A DNA stretch of 64,000 bases from Elusimicrobiota bacterium (lineage in GTDB: Bacteria > Elusimicrobiota > Elusimicrobia > UBA1565 > UBA9628): the NCBI GenBank assembly GCA_016182905.1, contig JACPFR010000020.1:1-64000 (forward strand). The letters are read 5' to 3'. A program made the translations under genes and the position numbers. The notes under the pieces are model-generated. The model did not search any database and had not been told where the DNA came from. It saw only the letters and a list, made by a program, of their open reading frames with translations. Shown here piece by piece: positions 7,949 to 16,508 of this stretch (position 1 is its first letter; each line of letters begins with the position of its first letter).

Positions 7949-8904
7949 CGCTCCACCTGTGCCAGGCCGGCTACGAGGCCTTCCTCATCAAGGAGCTCGG
8001 CGGCGCCGTGGAGAGGTCCGGCCCCGGCTGGGTGCTCGGCCCGGACGGCGCCGGAGAGCTGTGCTTCGCGCATCTCTCGCTCAAGGCCCCCGTGACGGTC
8101 GAGGGAAAGTCCCTCAACGCCTTGGCCGGCGCCATGGCCGATTTCTTCACGACGTCCACGAAGGACGAGCGCTTCGAGGGGCCGTGGCCTTTCTGCGTCG
8201 AGTCCGCGGGCGATCCCGGGCTCTCTCGCCGCGCCAAGACCGCCGCCGAGGAGGCCTTCGCCCGCGTCAAGGGCCGCATGTCGCGAGTGGCCAAGCTCGC
8301 GGTCCAGGGGCGCCCTGCCGCCGGCCCCGCGCGCGGCTTTTTCGCCTACCTGCCGACCTTCGACCAGGCCTTCGTTTCCCGGGACGCCGTCGCCGGGGGC
8401 CAGAAGCGCATGGCCGACGATCCCCAGGCGCCGTCGCGCTCGTACCTGAAGGTCGAGGAGGCCTACGGCCTGCTCGGCCGCGAGCCGCAGGCGGGCGAGA
8501 CCGTCGTCGACCTGGGCGCGGCCCCCGGCGGCTGGAGCTACAGCGCGGCCAAGCGCGGCGCCCTCGTCGTCGCCGTGGACAACGGCCCGCTCAAGGGCGG
8601 CGGGCTCCACGCGGGCATCACGCACAAGGCGGAGGACGCCTTTAAATACGCGCCGCCCGGGGCCGTCGACTGGCTGTTCTGCGATATGGTCGAGGACCCG
8701 GACCGGATCGCGGACCTGCTCGGCCGGTGGCTCGACGAGGGCTGGTGCCGGCGCTTCGTCGTCAACCTGAAGTTCGGCCGCCACGACCCGCTGCGCGTCC
8801 TGAGCCGCGCGGAGGAGCTTCGCCCCGGGTGCTCGCTGCTGCGGGTCCGCCACCTGTTCCACGACCGCGAGGAGCTGACCCTCGTGGGAGAGCGGGCCGC
8901 TTGA
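7945..8904 (+). CDS. rlmM: RlmM-like 23S rRNA 2'-O-ribose methyltransferase
   Basis: The 319-aa protein has the RlmM layout: an N-terminal THUMP-like part (about residues 1-150), then a FtsJ/RrmJ-type SAM domain. The catalytic K-D-K-E set is visible as Lys in 'PSRSYLKVEEA', Asp in 'WLFCDMVED', Lys in 'FVVNLKFGR' and Glu in 'REELTLVGE'. The SAM loop is 'VVDLGAAPGGWSYSA'. In Escherichia coli RlmM methylates C2498 of 23S rRNA. The gene is slightly short for the family, so the target nucleotide is inferred. It overlaps the preceding gene by 4 nt. Confidence 0.85.
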   Translation: MTLHLCQAGYEAFLIKELGGAVERSGPGWVLGPDGAGELCFAHLSLKAPVTVEGKSLNALAGAMADFFTTSTKDERFEGPWPFCVESAGDPGLSRRAKTAAEEAFARVKGRMSRVAKLAVQGRPAAGPARGFFAYLPTFDQAFVSRDAVAGGQKRMADDPQAPSRSYLKVEEAYGLLGREPQAGETVVDLGAAPGGWSYSAAKRGALVVAVDNGPLKGGGLHAGITHKAEDAFKYAPPGAVDWLFCDMVEDPDRIADLLGRWLDEGWCRRFVVNLKFGRHDPLRVLSRAEELRPGCSLLRVRHLFHDREELTLVGERAA

Positions 8905-8935
8905 AAGAGGGGGGGCGGGAGGCTATACTAAGAAC
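8901..8935 (+). promoter_or_regulatory. Promoter TTGAAA-17-TATACT, leaderless arrangement
   Basis: TTGAAA at 8901-8906 and TATACT at 8924-8929 are separated by exactly 17 nt. The -10 box ends 6 nt before the ATG at 8936, so the expected start site coincides with the start codon. No Shine-Dalgarno fits in between. Confidence 0.75.
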
Positions 8936-9316
8936 ATGACATCACGACGACTGCTCCTTCTCGGCGCCTTGACCTTCACGTTCGCCTCCACCGCGGGCCT
9001 CGTCCGCGCCGAGGACGACCCCATCCAGAACGAGGAAGCCAAGCCCGCTCCCAAGGCCAAGAAGAAGCCGGCGAAGAAGAAGGGCTACGACTACGACCGG
9101 TCCAAGTACAAGTCCCGCTCGCCCGAGGAGGGCGCGTCGACCTACCGCTTCAACGAGAACGGCGATCCCGTGGACCCGCAGGCCAAGAAGAAGGCTCCCG
9201 CGAAGAAGAAGAAGCGCTCGGAGCCGCCCGAGATCGGGTCGGGGCAGGTCTCCGAGTCCTGCGGGCCGGAGGAGACGTCCTGCTCGGAGAAGAAGACCGA
9301 GGCCGACGCGCTCTGA
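8936..9316 (+). CDS. Small Lys/Pro/Ala-rich secreted protein
   Basis: The protein has 126 aa with a signal peptide (LLLLGALTFTFASTAGLVRA). Two low-complexity Lys/Ala/Pro tracts follow ('APKAKKKPAKKKGYDYD' and 'AKKKAPAKKKKRSE'), enclosing a Tyr/Arg/Ser-rich middle. The C-terminus carries two Cys in 'ESCGPEETSCSEKK' that could form a disulfide. The charge suggests binding to an anionic surface such as envelope polymer, but that is a guess. It has its own well-spaced promoter and converges on the histidine kinase gene, with one base between the stops. Confidence 0.7.
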   Translation: MTSRRLLLLGALTFTFASTAGLVRAEDDPIQNEEAKPAPKAKKKPAKKKGYDYDRSKYKSRSPEEGASTYRFNENGDPVDPQAKKKAPAKKKKRSEPPEIGSGQVSESCGPEETSCSEKKTEADAL

Positions 9317-9317
9317 C

Positions 9318-10880
9318 CTAGGCGGCCGGGCCCGTCTTCGGCAGGCGGGCGATGAAGCGGGCCCCCCGGCCCGGCTCGCTCTCGATGCGGATGGTCCCGG
9401 AGTGCGACTCGACGATGCCCTTGCAGATGGCGAGGCCGAGGCCCGTGCCCGGGGTCTTGCGCGTGACGGCGTCTCCCGCCCGGTAGAACTTCTCGAACAG
9501 GCGTTTCTGGTCCTCTTTGGAGACTCCCGGCCCCTGGTCCTCGACGCTCAGCTCCACGTCGGACCCGGCCGTCTCCGCCTTCAGCGTCACGGTCCCCTCG
9601 ACGGGCGTGTACTTCAGCGCGTTGCCGGCGAGGTTGACGAACAGGCGGTACAGCTGCTCCTCGTCGCCGCGCAGGGACTCCGCGCCCGGGCCGACCTCGA
9701 GCTTGAAGACCGGCCGGGACGGATGCTCCTTGAAGAGGCGGGCGATCCGGTCGAAGAGCGGCGCCGTCTTCACGTCCGTGAGCTCCATCTCGATGCCGCC
9801 GCCCTCGAGGCGGGCGATGTCCAGGAAATCCCCGACCATGTGGGCCAGGCGCGTGGCCTCGTCGAGGATGATCTGCAGGTAATGCCGCCGCTTCTCCGGC
9901 TCCAGCTCGTCGCCGAAGTCGCGCAGGGTCTCGGCGAAGCCGCGGATGGCGGTCAGCGGCGTGCGCAGCTCGTGGCTGACCAAAGCGGTGAACTCCGCCT
10001 TCATGCGCTCGACCTGCTTGCGCTTGGTGATGTCGCGGTAGGCGCGGACGATCGCGAACGGCGCGTCGGCGTCGTCCCTCAGGAGCGTGAACGAGCCTTC
10101 GACCGCGACGGAGGTCCCGTCCTTGCGCAGGCACTCGGTCTCGACCGAGTTCTTGCGGCCCTCGGCGAGGACCTCCCCGATGACGCGGCGGATCTCGTCG
10201 GCGCGGTCCGGCGGCACGAGGAAGGCGCCGTGGCGGCCGAGGACCTCGTCGAGGCGCCACTGGAAGAGCCCGGCGGCCCCGGAGTTCCAGGTCAGGATCC
10301 TCTGCTCGAGATCGGTCACGAAGATCGCCTCGGAGGACTGGTCCACGATCGCGGCGGAGATCTTCCGGTTCTGGAGCGTCTGCTGGATCATGCGCGCGTT
10401 GCGCAGATGCCGCGCGATCTCGACGAGGCCGCCCTCGCGCTCGGCGTCGAGCGCCTCGGCCCGCACGCGCCCGAAGACGACGCCGCCGGTCAGGAGGGCC
10501 TCGTCGGCGGTCAGGCGCAGCAGCGGCGCGGCCTCCCAGGCGCGGCCGCCCGCGGCGCTCGTCACGATGCGCTTCTCGACGAAGGCGAGCGCGAGCAGCT
10601 CCTCCTCCGCGCGGCGCGCGGCGTCGTCGGAGAGGCGCTTGTCGCCGTGGCGGTACGCGAGGACGGGGAGGCCGCGCTCGTCGGCGAAGTGCACGGCGAC
10701 CGACTGCGCGCCCATCAGCGCCATCGCGGCGTGGCAGGCCTCGGTCAGGCCCTCGGCGAACGGCTTGTCGCCGAACAGCGCGATGGACATGCGATTGAGC
10801 AGGACCAGGCGCTGGTAGCGCACGGCCATCAATTCGCTCGAGGAGGGGGCCGGCGCCGCGGCGGCGGAAGGATCGCCCAT
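9318..10880 (-). CDS. PAS-domain sensor histidine kinase
   Basis: The 520-aa protein contains an N-terminal GAF-like region (about residues 10-175), a PAS domain ('ILTWNSGAAGLFQWRLDEVLG', split by function around residue 210), a HisKA helix with phospho-acceptor His303 in 'FTALVSHELRTPL', and a HATPase domain with N box 'NLAGNALKY', G1 'DQGPGVS' and G2 'GTGLGLAI'. No transmembrane segment is obvious, so it is likely a cytoplasmic sensor. No response regulator is adjacent; the lone receiver at 3.0 kb is a candidate partner only by proximity. A TAGAAT box lies 9 nt before the start. Confidence 0.9.
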   Translation of the reverse strand: MGDPSAAAAPAPSSSELMAVRYQRLVLLNRMSIALFGDKPFAEGLTEACHAAMALMGAQSVAVHFADERGLPVLAYRHGDKRLSDDAARRAEEELLALAFVEKRIVTSAAGGRAWEAAPLLRLTADEALLTGGVVFGRVRAEALDAEREGGLVEIARHLRNARMIQQTLQNRKISAAIVDQSSEAIFVTDLEQRILTWNSGAAGLFQWRLDEVLGRHGAFLVPPDRADEIRRVIGEVLAEGRKNSVETECLRKDGTSVAVEGSFTLLRDDADAPFAIVRAYRDITKRKQVERMKAEFTALVSHELRTPLTAIRGFAETLRDFGDELEPEKRRHYLQIILDEATRLAHMVGDFLDIARLEGGGIEMELTDVKTAPLFDRIARLFKEHPSRPVFKLEVGPGAESLRGDEEQLYRLFVNLAGNALKYTPVEGTVTLKAETAGSDVELSVEDQGPGVSKEDQKRLFEKFYRAGDAVTRKTPGTGLGLAICKGIVESHSGTIRIESEPGRGARFIARLPKTGPAA

Positions 10881-10915
10881 CAGGCGGCTATTCTATATTA
10901 TGATTGGCGGCGCGT

Positions 10916-11122
10916 ATGAAGCTTGAACGCCTGCGCTGGATCCTTCTGCCCGTGGCCGCGGTGGCCGCGCTGGCGGCTCTGTTCAAGGGCGTCACGCCCG
11001 GCCGGCTGGCGCTGTGCTCGGTCTGCGCCCTGGCCTGGTACGGCCTCTCCCGGCGCAAGGCCCGCTCCCTCGACCGCGACGCCTTCGAAGGCGGGCCCCT
11101 CGGCCGTCACGCCGACGATTAA
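10916..11122 (+). CDS. Small membrane protein
   Basis: The protein has 68 aa, beginning MKLERLRWILLP. Two short hydrophobic segments (residues about 8-23 and 30-43) are followed by a basic/acidic tail (SRRKARSLDRDAFEGGPLG). The ATG at 10916 is preferred over the TTG at 10904, which is nearly merged with the AT-rich promoter region (TATTCTATATTAT) shared with the divergent kinase gene. It ends just before a long inverted repeat. Function unknown. Confidence 0.5.
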   Translation: MKLERLRWILLPVAAVAALAALFKGVTPGRLALCSVCALAWYGLSRRKARSLDRDAFEGGPLGRHADD

Positions 11123-11135
11123 AGCCGGGTTTTCA

Positions 11136-11234
11136 CCACAAAGACACAAAGACACGAAGAACGGCAACGGAGAGGAGGTTTACGTCGACGTTGACCCTCC
11201 TTCCGTTTTTCTTCGTGTCTTCGTGTCTTTGTGG
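11136..11234. repeat. Long inverted repeat with HKDTKT-type arms
   Basis: The arms 11136-11161 and 11209-11234 are 26 nt long and complementary with one mismatch (left arm begins CCACAAAGACACAAAG). The 47-nt interior holds a second, weaker GAGGAGG/CCCTCC pairing around a central ACGTCGACGT palindrome. Short spurious frames across it read HHKDTKTRR and FVSSCLCG. I recall such peptides often being mis-annotated in unrelated genomes, which hints at a dispersed palindromic element. It lies between convergent genes and could also end transcription both ways. Confidence 0.8.
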
Positions 11235-11242
11235 TTGATCCG

Positions 11243-12076
11243 TTACTGAAAGAAGAGCAGTTCGGCGCCGAACTTGTACTCGGGGTGGTCGACCGCGACG
11301 AGCTTGTGCCCGACGATGCGCTTGCCCGCGGCGACGAGCATGGCCGTGCGCTTCTCGAGCCGCAGGGCGAGGTCCTCGGCCGTCTTCGCGATCAGGCCGA
11401 CGTAGCCGAGCTCGGGCCCGATGTAGACCAGCAGCCACGGCTGGGGCTTCTGCACGACGGTCACGCCGGAGGCCTCGATCAGGCCCGCGTCGATGTCGTC
11501 GCCGGGCTTGAGGACGCGGATCTGCGTCTCGCGTTCGCGCAGCGCCTCGGGCTTGACGAGGTAGAGGATCGAGTAGGTGGGCAGGGCGTACTCGAGGTTC
11601 AGCACGCGCGCCGAGACGGGAGTCAGGCCCGCGGCGGCTAGGGCTTTCTCGGCGAGGGCCATGTTCGCGCGCAGGCCGGCCTCGTCCTTCGGCGGGAACT
11701 GGCGGGGCTCGGCCATGAAATCGCGGATCACGCGCCCGTCGGACGAGCGGTAAGGGATCGTGAAGAACCCGTCCTTGTAGGCCGGGACGCCGGGTCGGAT
11801 GCCGGCGGACTCGAGGACCTCGGCCCAATAAGAGGAAGCCTCGGCGAACTGCTCCGGGGTCTCGGCGTAGCCGAACAGGACGTCCTTGCCGGCCTGGATG
11901 TGCATGTGGCTCTTAGTGACGACGTCGGCCGGGCGCGGGGCCGGCGCGGCGATCGCGGAGCCTTCGGCGCGCAGCGCCGCGACGCCGGTGAAGCGGAACG
12001 CGGGCAAGGCGCCGTTCTCGGCGGAGGCGGCGAGCGGCGAGAGGAGCAAAGCGAAGGCGGGGAGAAGGTTCTTCAT
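11243..12076 (-). CDS. Secreted protein of unknown function
   Basis: The protein has 277 aa with a signal peptide (MKNLLPAFALLLSPLAASA). Recognisable stretches include 'HMHIQAGKDVLFGYAETPEQF', split at Gly, 'FFTIPYRSSDGRVIRDFM' and 'YSILYLVKPEAL'. No catalytic motif is assigned. The start is supported by a TAGAAT box (ATTCTA on the plus strand, 12083-12088) exactly 6 nt upstream, again a leaderless pattern. It stands alone, transcribed away from the transporter operon and toward the inverted repeat. Confidence 0.7.
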   Translation of the reverse strand: MKNLLPAFALLLSPLAASAENGALPAFRFTGVAALRAEGSAIAAPAPRPADVVTKSHMHIQAGKDVLFGYAETPEQFAEASSYWAEVLESAGIRPGVPAYKDGFFTIPYRSSDGRVIRDFMAEPRQFPPKDEAGLRANMALAEKALAAAGLTPVSARVLNLEYALPTYSILYLVKPEALRERETQIRVLKPGDDIDAGLIEASGVTVVQKPQPWLLVYIGPELGYVGLIAKTAEDLALRLEKRTAMLVAAGKRIVGHKLVAVDHPEYKFGAELLFFQ

Positions 12077-12129
12077 GCGCCGATTCTAGCACAGTCCGGG
12101 CTGTTCGGCCCATGACGGACCCGGGACTT

Positions 12130-14658
12130 TCAGGTATCCCGGCGCAGGGCGTCCATCACCGCCGCCCGGCGCCCCGAGGCGCCGGCGATGAGCCCCACGG
12201 CGACGGGCAGCAGCGCGGCGGCGGCGAAGAGCGAAGCGGCCTCGCGCGGGTCGGCGGCGAAAGGCACCGACAGGCGCCGGGCGACCGCCCAGCCGAGACC
12301 GACGGCGGTCGCGGAGGCCGCGAGGCCGGCGAGGACGCCGAGCGCGCCCAGCTCGGCCGCGTCGGCGGCCAAGGTCTCCCGCGCGGTCCAGCCCAGCGCG
12401 CGCTCGAGCGCGGCGTCGGCGGCGCGCTCCTCGCGGCCGAGCGCCACGAGCCCTCCGACGACGAGGGCCCCGGTCAGCACGCAGAAGCCCGCGAGCGCCC
12501 CGATCGCGGCGAGCAGCAGGTCCAGGGTCTCGCGCACCCGCTCGAGGAGCGAGCCCGCGTCGATGACGGAGACGTTGGCGAGGCTCCTCGCCAGGTCGAC
12601 GCGCAAGGCCGCGGCGTCGGCCGGGCTTTTCGAGCGCAGCGAGCCGATGTAGGTCCGGGGCGCCTCGGCCAGCAGGGGAGGCGTCAGCGTCACGAAGAAA
12701 TTCGGGCGCATCGCGGCCCACTCCACCTCGCGGACGGAGGTCACCGTCGCCGTCACCTCGCGCCCCTGCACGTCGAAGGTCAGCCGCGAGCCCAGCTTGA
12801 GGCCCGCCCGCTCGAGGAAGCCTTTCTCGACGCTGGCCTGAGCCGAGGCCTCCCCGGGCGGCCAGAACTCGCCGGCGACGACCTTCTCCGAAGGATTGAG
12901 GGCGTCGGCGTAGGTGAGGTTGTACTCGCGCGCGCGCAGGCGGCCGCGCTCGCGCTCAGCGTCGCCGGCCTTCGCCGGGTCGCCGCGCCGGACGGGCCGC
13001 CCGTCGACGAGGATGAGGCGGGCCCGGACGAGGGGGGAAAAATCGGGGACGCCGCGCGCGCGCCGCGCCGCGGCCGCCCGCGCCGCCTCGAGCTGGGCGG
13101 GCTGGACGTCCACGAGGAAGAGGTCCGCGGCCGCCTCGGTCGTGGACGGGGCCAAGGCGCGGCTCAAGCCCTCGCGGGCGGTGCCGACCGCGGCGAGCAT
13201 CGCGAAGCCTCCGGCCAGGGTGAAGAGCATCACGCGCGAGGGCCCGGGCCGGCGCGCGAGGCGGCGCAGGCCGTGGCGCAGGGGCAGCGGGGCGCCGAGG
13301 GCGGAGCTTCTCTCCGCGAGCCGGGCCGCGGCGCGCAGGGCCAGGCGCGAGAGGAGCTCGACGGCGAGCGCGCCGGCGGCGAGGGCGGCGGTGAGCTTGA
13401 GCGCGTCCTCGTTCGAGCCCGAGCGGCGCCAGGCGGCGAGCAGCACCGCCGCCGCGGCCGCGGCCCAGCCGGCGGCGACGAGGCCGCGGGAGGCCCCGGG
13501 CGGCGCGCGCAGGGCGTCGAGGGGGGAGCGCGCGGCGAGCGCGCGCACGCGGGCGGCGGACAGCCCCCAGGCGAGGGCGGCGGAGAGCAGCAGCGCCTCG
13601 AGGAAGGCGGCCGGGTCCGGCGGCACGGACAGGTCCACGCCGAAGCGCGGCGACCAGACCGCCGCGAGGGCGGCCGTGCCCCAGCCGAGGAGGGACCCGC
13701 CCAGCCCGCCGAGGAGGCCCGCGCCGACGCAGAGCGCCGCGTAGAGGCGCTCGACCTCCGCCGCCGAGGCGCCGAGGCAGCGCAGCAGCCCCATCGTCTC
13801 GGCCTGCGAGTCGAGGAACAGGAGCAGGCCCGCGCGCAGGCCGGCCGCTCCCAGCAGCAGGGCCGCGAGCGAGAGGACGGTGAAGAAGAGCGCCGAACGG
13901 CGCAGGCCGTCGCGCATCGCCGGCTCGCCCTCGGTGTAGGACTCGATCGAGAGATGCGGCTCGGGCAGGGCCTTCTCGAGCGCCGACTTGACGGCCTTCG
14001 AGCCGGCGACGGGCTCCTCCCCGTCGGCGAGCGCCAGCGTCCAGCGGAAGCGCGTGCGCGCGCCGAGGCCGAGCAGGCGCGTCTTTTCCAGGTCCTCCGC
14101 TGCGATCATGAGGCGCGGAGCGAAGGAGAACGCGGCGAAGCCCCGGTCGGGCTCGCGGTCGATGACGCCGGCGATCGTCAAGGTCAGCGCGCCGAGCCTC
14201 ACGCGCTCGCCGCGCTCGAGCTCCCGCTGGAGGGTCAAGGTCCTCTCCACGAGGCACTTGCCGCCGCCCGCGAGCAGGGCCGTCCCTCCGGGCGGATCGG
14301 TGCGCAGCTCGCCGCGCAGGGGATAGGCGGCCTCGACGGATTTCACCGACACGAGGAACGGGGCCTCGCCGCTCCCGGGGGTGAGCATCGAGGAGAAGGC
14401 GACCGAGCGCGCCGCGCGCCGCCCCGCCGTCAGCGCGGCGACGAACGCCGCCTTCTCTCTCGCGCCGAAGTCCCGGCCCGAGCCGACCTCGACGTCGCCG
14501 GCGAGCAGCTCCCGCGCCCGCACGGCCACGGCGCGGTCCACCGCGGTGAGCAGATGGGCGACCGCGACGAGGAAGCCCGTGCCGAGCGACAGGCACGCCG
14601 CGAAGAAGACGAAGCGCGTCCACTGCCGCGCCGCGAGCCTGAGGCCCAGGCGGATCAA
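12130..14658 (-). CDS. FtsX-like ABC transporter permease (YbbP type)
   Basis: The 842-aa length, N-terminal helix, two FtsX-type permease regions (about residues 240-380 and 690-830) and a large extracytoplasmic domain match YbbP-type permeases. Helices include 'FFTVLSLAALLLGAAGLRAG' and 'VLAGLAASATAVGLGWAVAR'. It overlaps the ATPase gene by 4 nt, which in turn overlaps a GDSL lipoprotein gene, reproducing the tesA-ybbA-ybbP order of Escherichia coli. Such MacB-like exporters probably move or release lipids or lipoproteins; the substrate is unknown. Confidence 0.85.
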   Translation of the reverse strand: MIRLGLRLAARQWTRFVFFAACLSLGTGFLVAVAHLLTAVDRAVAVRARELLAGDVEVGSGRDFGAREKAAFVAALTAGRRAARSVAFSSMLTPGSGEAPFLVSVKSVEAAYPLRGELRTDPPGGTALLAGGGKCLVERTLTLQRELERGERVRLGALTLTIAGVIDREPDRGFAAFSFAPRLMIAAEDLEKTRLLGLGARTRFRWTLALADGEEPVAGSKAVKSALEKALPEPHLSIESYTEGEPAMRDGLRRSALFFTVLSLAALLLGAAGLRAGLLLFLDSQAETMGLLRCLGASAAEVERLYAALCVGAGLLGGLGGSLLGWGTAALAAVWSPRFGVDLSVPPDPAAFLEALLLSAALAWGLSAARVRALAARSPLDALRAPPGASRGLVAAGWAAAAAAVLLAAWRRSGSNEDALKLTAALAAGALAVELLSRLALRAAARLAERSSALGAPLPLRHGLRRLARRPGPSRVMLFTLAGGFAMLAAVGTAREGLSRALAPSTTEAAADLFLVDVQPAQLEAARAAAARRARGVPDFSPLVRARLILVDGRPVRRGDPAKAGDAERERGRLRAREYNLTYADALNPSEKVVAGEFWPPGEASAQASVEKGFLERAGLKLGSRLTFDVQGREVTATVTSVREVEWAAMRPNFFVTLTPPLLAEAPRTYIGSLRSKSPADAAALRVDLARSLANVSVIDAGSLLERVRETLDLLLAAIGALAGFCVLTGALVVGGLVALGREERAADAALERALGWTARETLAADAAELGALGVLAGLAASATAVGLGWAVARRLSVPFAADPREAASLFAAAALLPVAVGLIAGASGRRAAVMDALRRDT

Positions 14659-15332
14659 GGGACGATCCGGCCCCGCTCCAGGCGCACCGAGCGCCCGAGG
14701 GCGGCCGCCACCGTCGGATCGTGCGTGACGACCGCGAGCGCGGTCTTCGAGCGCGCGTTGAGGTCGAGCAGGGCCGCCAGGACCTTCTCCGCGGTGGCGC
14801 GGTCGAGGCTGCCCGTCGGCTCGTCGGCCAGGATCAAGGCGGGGCCGTGCGCGTAGGCCCGCGCGAGGGCTACGCGCTGCTGCTCGCCGCCGGACAGCGC
14901 GGAGGGGCGGTGCCGGAGCCGGGCGTCGAGCCCGAGCGCCTGAAGCAGGGACGCCGCCCGCGCCTCGGCCTCGGCGGGCGCGGCGCCGAGGAGCTCGAGC
15001 GGCATCGACGCGTTCTCGAGGGCGGTCAAGGTGGGCACGAGGCGGAAGCTCTGGAACACGAAGCCGAGGCGGCTGCGCCGCCAGCCGGCGAGGCGGTCCT
15101 CGTCCCAGGACGAGGCGTCCTCGCCGTCGCGGCGGACGGCGCCGAAGGTCGGCCGCTCGAGCCCCGCCATGATCCCGAGCAAGGTGGACTTGCCCGAGCC
15201 GCTGGGGCCGGTCACGGCGAGCGTCTCGCCGGGGCGGATCGCGAGCTCCACGCCGTCGAGCACGCGCAGCGATTCGTCTCCCGAGACGAAGTCCTTCGCG
15301 ATGCCCGACAGCTCCAGGATCGGCGCGCTCAT
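14655..15332 (-). CDS. ABC transporter ATP-binding protein (YbbA/LolD type)
   Basis: The 225-aa protein has Walker A 'GPSGSGKST', Q-loop 'FVFQSFRL', signature 'LSGGEQQRVALARA', Walker B 'LILADEPTGSLD' and H-loop 'VVTHDP'. The start is the ATG at 15332, overlapping the GDSL gene stop by 4 nt; the upstream in-frame extension lies inside that gene. The sequence belongs with the LolD/MacB/YbbA ATPases that drive FtsX-like permeases, and its partner is the permease encoded next. It works on the inner face of the cytoplasmic membrane. Confidence 0.92.
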   Translation of the reverse strand: MSAPILELSGIAKDFVSGDESLRVLDGVELAIRPGETLAVTGPSGSGKSTLLGIMAGLERPTFGAVRRDGEDASSWDEDRLAGWRRSRLGFVFQSFRLVPTLTALENASMPLELLGAAPAEAEARAASLLQALGLDARLRHRPSALSGGEQQRVALARAYAHGPALILADEPTGSLDRATAEKVLAALLDLNARSKTALAVVTHDPTVAAALGRSVRLERGRIVP

Positions 15333-15964
15333 CGGGGAAGCCCCTTCGAGTCGAGGAAGGCGAGCACCGAGGCGGCGACGACCTTGTGGCCCTCGGGGTT
15401 CGGGTGGATGCCGTCGGGCTGATTGTAGCGGGGCTCGGCGGCGACGCCCTCGAGGAGGAACGGCATGAAGAGCACGCCGTGCCTCTTCGCCAGAGCCGGG
15501 AACAGCGCCGCGAAGCCGTCGGCGTAGGCGCGGCCGTAGTTCGGGGGGATCTTCATGCCGGACAGGACGACCGTCCGGCCGTCGCGTCCGAGCTCGCCCA
15601 TCAGCGCGTTCAAGTTGCGGTTCGTCTCGGCGAGCGGCGTGCCGCGCAGGCCGTCGTTGCCGCCGATGCAGACGAAGACGAGCTTGACGTCCGGCGTCAG
15701 CGCCCAGCGCGCCGCCTCGAGCGCGCCCGCGGTCGTCGAGCCCGACACGGCCGCGTTGCGCGAGCGCCAGCTCAGGCCGCGGCGGGACCAGGCCTCGCCG
15801 ACGAGCGCGGGCCACGCCTCCTCCGGCTCGACGCCGTAGCCCGCGGTGAGGGAGTCGCCGATGAACAATGCGACGGGGCCGCTTCCCGCGGCGGGAGCGG
15901 CGGCGTCGGGCTCCTTCGCGCACGCGGCGAGCAGAAGAAGGGACAGGGCGAGGAGTCGCGTCAT
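15329..15964 (-). CDS. GDSL/SGNH-family lipoprotein esterase (TesA-like)
   Basis: The 211-aa protein starts with a lipobox (LLLLAAC, lipidated Cys at about residue 15). The SGNH blocks are present: block I 'FIGDSLTAGYG' with nucleophilic Ser, a Gly in 'NAAVSGSTT', block III 'GGNDGLRG' and block V 'DGIHPN' with the catalytic Asp and His. TesA is an arylesterase, thioesterase and lysophospholipase of the periplasm; here it would be membrane-anchored. It heads the operon with the ABC transporter. A TAAAAT box (ATTTTA, 15971-15976) lies 6 nt before the ATG. Confidence 0.88.
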   Translation of the reverse strand: MTRLLALSLLLLAACAKEPDAAAPAAGSGPVALFIGDSLTAGYGVEPEEAWPALVGEAWSRRGLSWRSRNAAVSGSTTAGALEAARWALTPDVKLVFVCIGGNDGLRGTPLAETNRNLNALMGELGRDGRTVVLSGMKIPPNYGRAYADGFAALFPALAKRHGVLFMPFLLEGVAAEPRYNQPDGIHPNPEGHKVVAASVLAFLDSKGLPR

Positions 15965-15970
15965 GTCCTG

Positions 15971-15993
15971 ATTTTAGCCTTTTGCGCTATCAT
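15971..15993. promoter_or_regulatory. Divergent -10 boxes (TAAAAT leftward, TATCAT rightward)
   Basis: Only 34 nt separate the two divergent start codons. Leftward, ATTTTA at 15971-15976 reads TAAAAT on the minus strand, 6 nt before the esterase ATG. Rightward, TATCAT at 15988-15993 is 5 nt before the ATG at 15999. Neither gene has room for a 5' leader. Confidence 0.55.
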
Positions 15994-15998
15994 GCATC

Positions 15999-16508
15999 AT
16001 GGACTGGACGCCTTTCGTCGTCTGCGCCCCCGAGGAATACGCGCCCGGCGCGCGCGGCATGGGCGGGCCCGAAGGCCTCGGCGACCGCCTGCGCACCGCG
16101 GCCTTCGCCGAGCGCCAGGCCTTCGCGGCGTTCCTGTGGGCCGCGGACACCTTCGCGGACGCCTCCGACGAGCTGCGCGCGGCGTGGCGGCGCATCGGCG
16201 CGGAGGAGAAGGTCCATCTCGACCTCCTGCTCGCGCGCATGGCCGAGCTGGGCGTGAGCGTTTCGGAGCGCCCGGTGTCCGACCGCCTCTGGCGGCGCCT
16301 GACCACGGCCAAGACCGCCGCCGAGTTCGCGGTCATGATGCGCGAGGCCGAGGCCCGCGGCCAGGCCGCCGAGGAAAGCTTCCGCCGCTCGCTCGCCCAG
16401 CGCGATCCGGTCACCGCCGCCATCTTCGGCCGCATCGCCGACGACGAGGCCGAGCATCTCGCCGTGGCCGACCGTCTCGCGCAGGACCCCTCGTTTTTGA
16501 AAAAATAG
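15999..16508 (+). CDS. Ferritin-like di-iron domain protein
   Basis: The 169-aa helical protein has carboxylate and His residues spaced as in ferritin-like four-helix bundles: 'AFAERQAFAAF' in helix 1, 'GAEEKVHLDLLL' in helix 2 (ExxH), 'MREAEARGQAAEESF' in helix 3 and 'IADDEAEHLAV' in helix 4 (ExxH). It most resembles DUF455/rubrerythrin-like proteins; an iron-dependent oxidase or storage role is inferred. The last residues (PSFLKK) are encoded inside the left arm of an AT-rich inverted repeat, so its C-terminus may derive from a repeat insertion. Confidence 0.75.
   Translation: MDWTPFVVCAPEEYAPGARGMGGPEGLGDRLRTAAFAERQAFAAFLWAADTFADASDELRAAWRRIGAEEKVHLDLLLARMAELGVSVSERPVSDRLWRRLTTAKTAAEFAVMMREAEARGQAAEESFRRSLAQRDPVTAAIFGRIADDEAEHLAVADRLAQDPSFLKK

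Noticed and set aside
11133-11240. Small peptides HHKDTKTRR and FVSLCLCG as genes
   Set aside because: They are translations of the inverted repeat arms on both strands.
12112-14856. A 914-codon plus-strand frame
   Set aside because: It is antisense to the YbbP-like permease, which has clear membrane segments; the frame is low-complexity.
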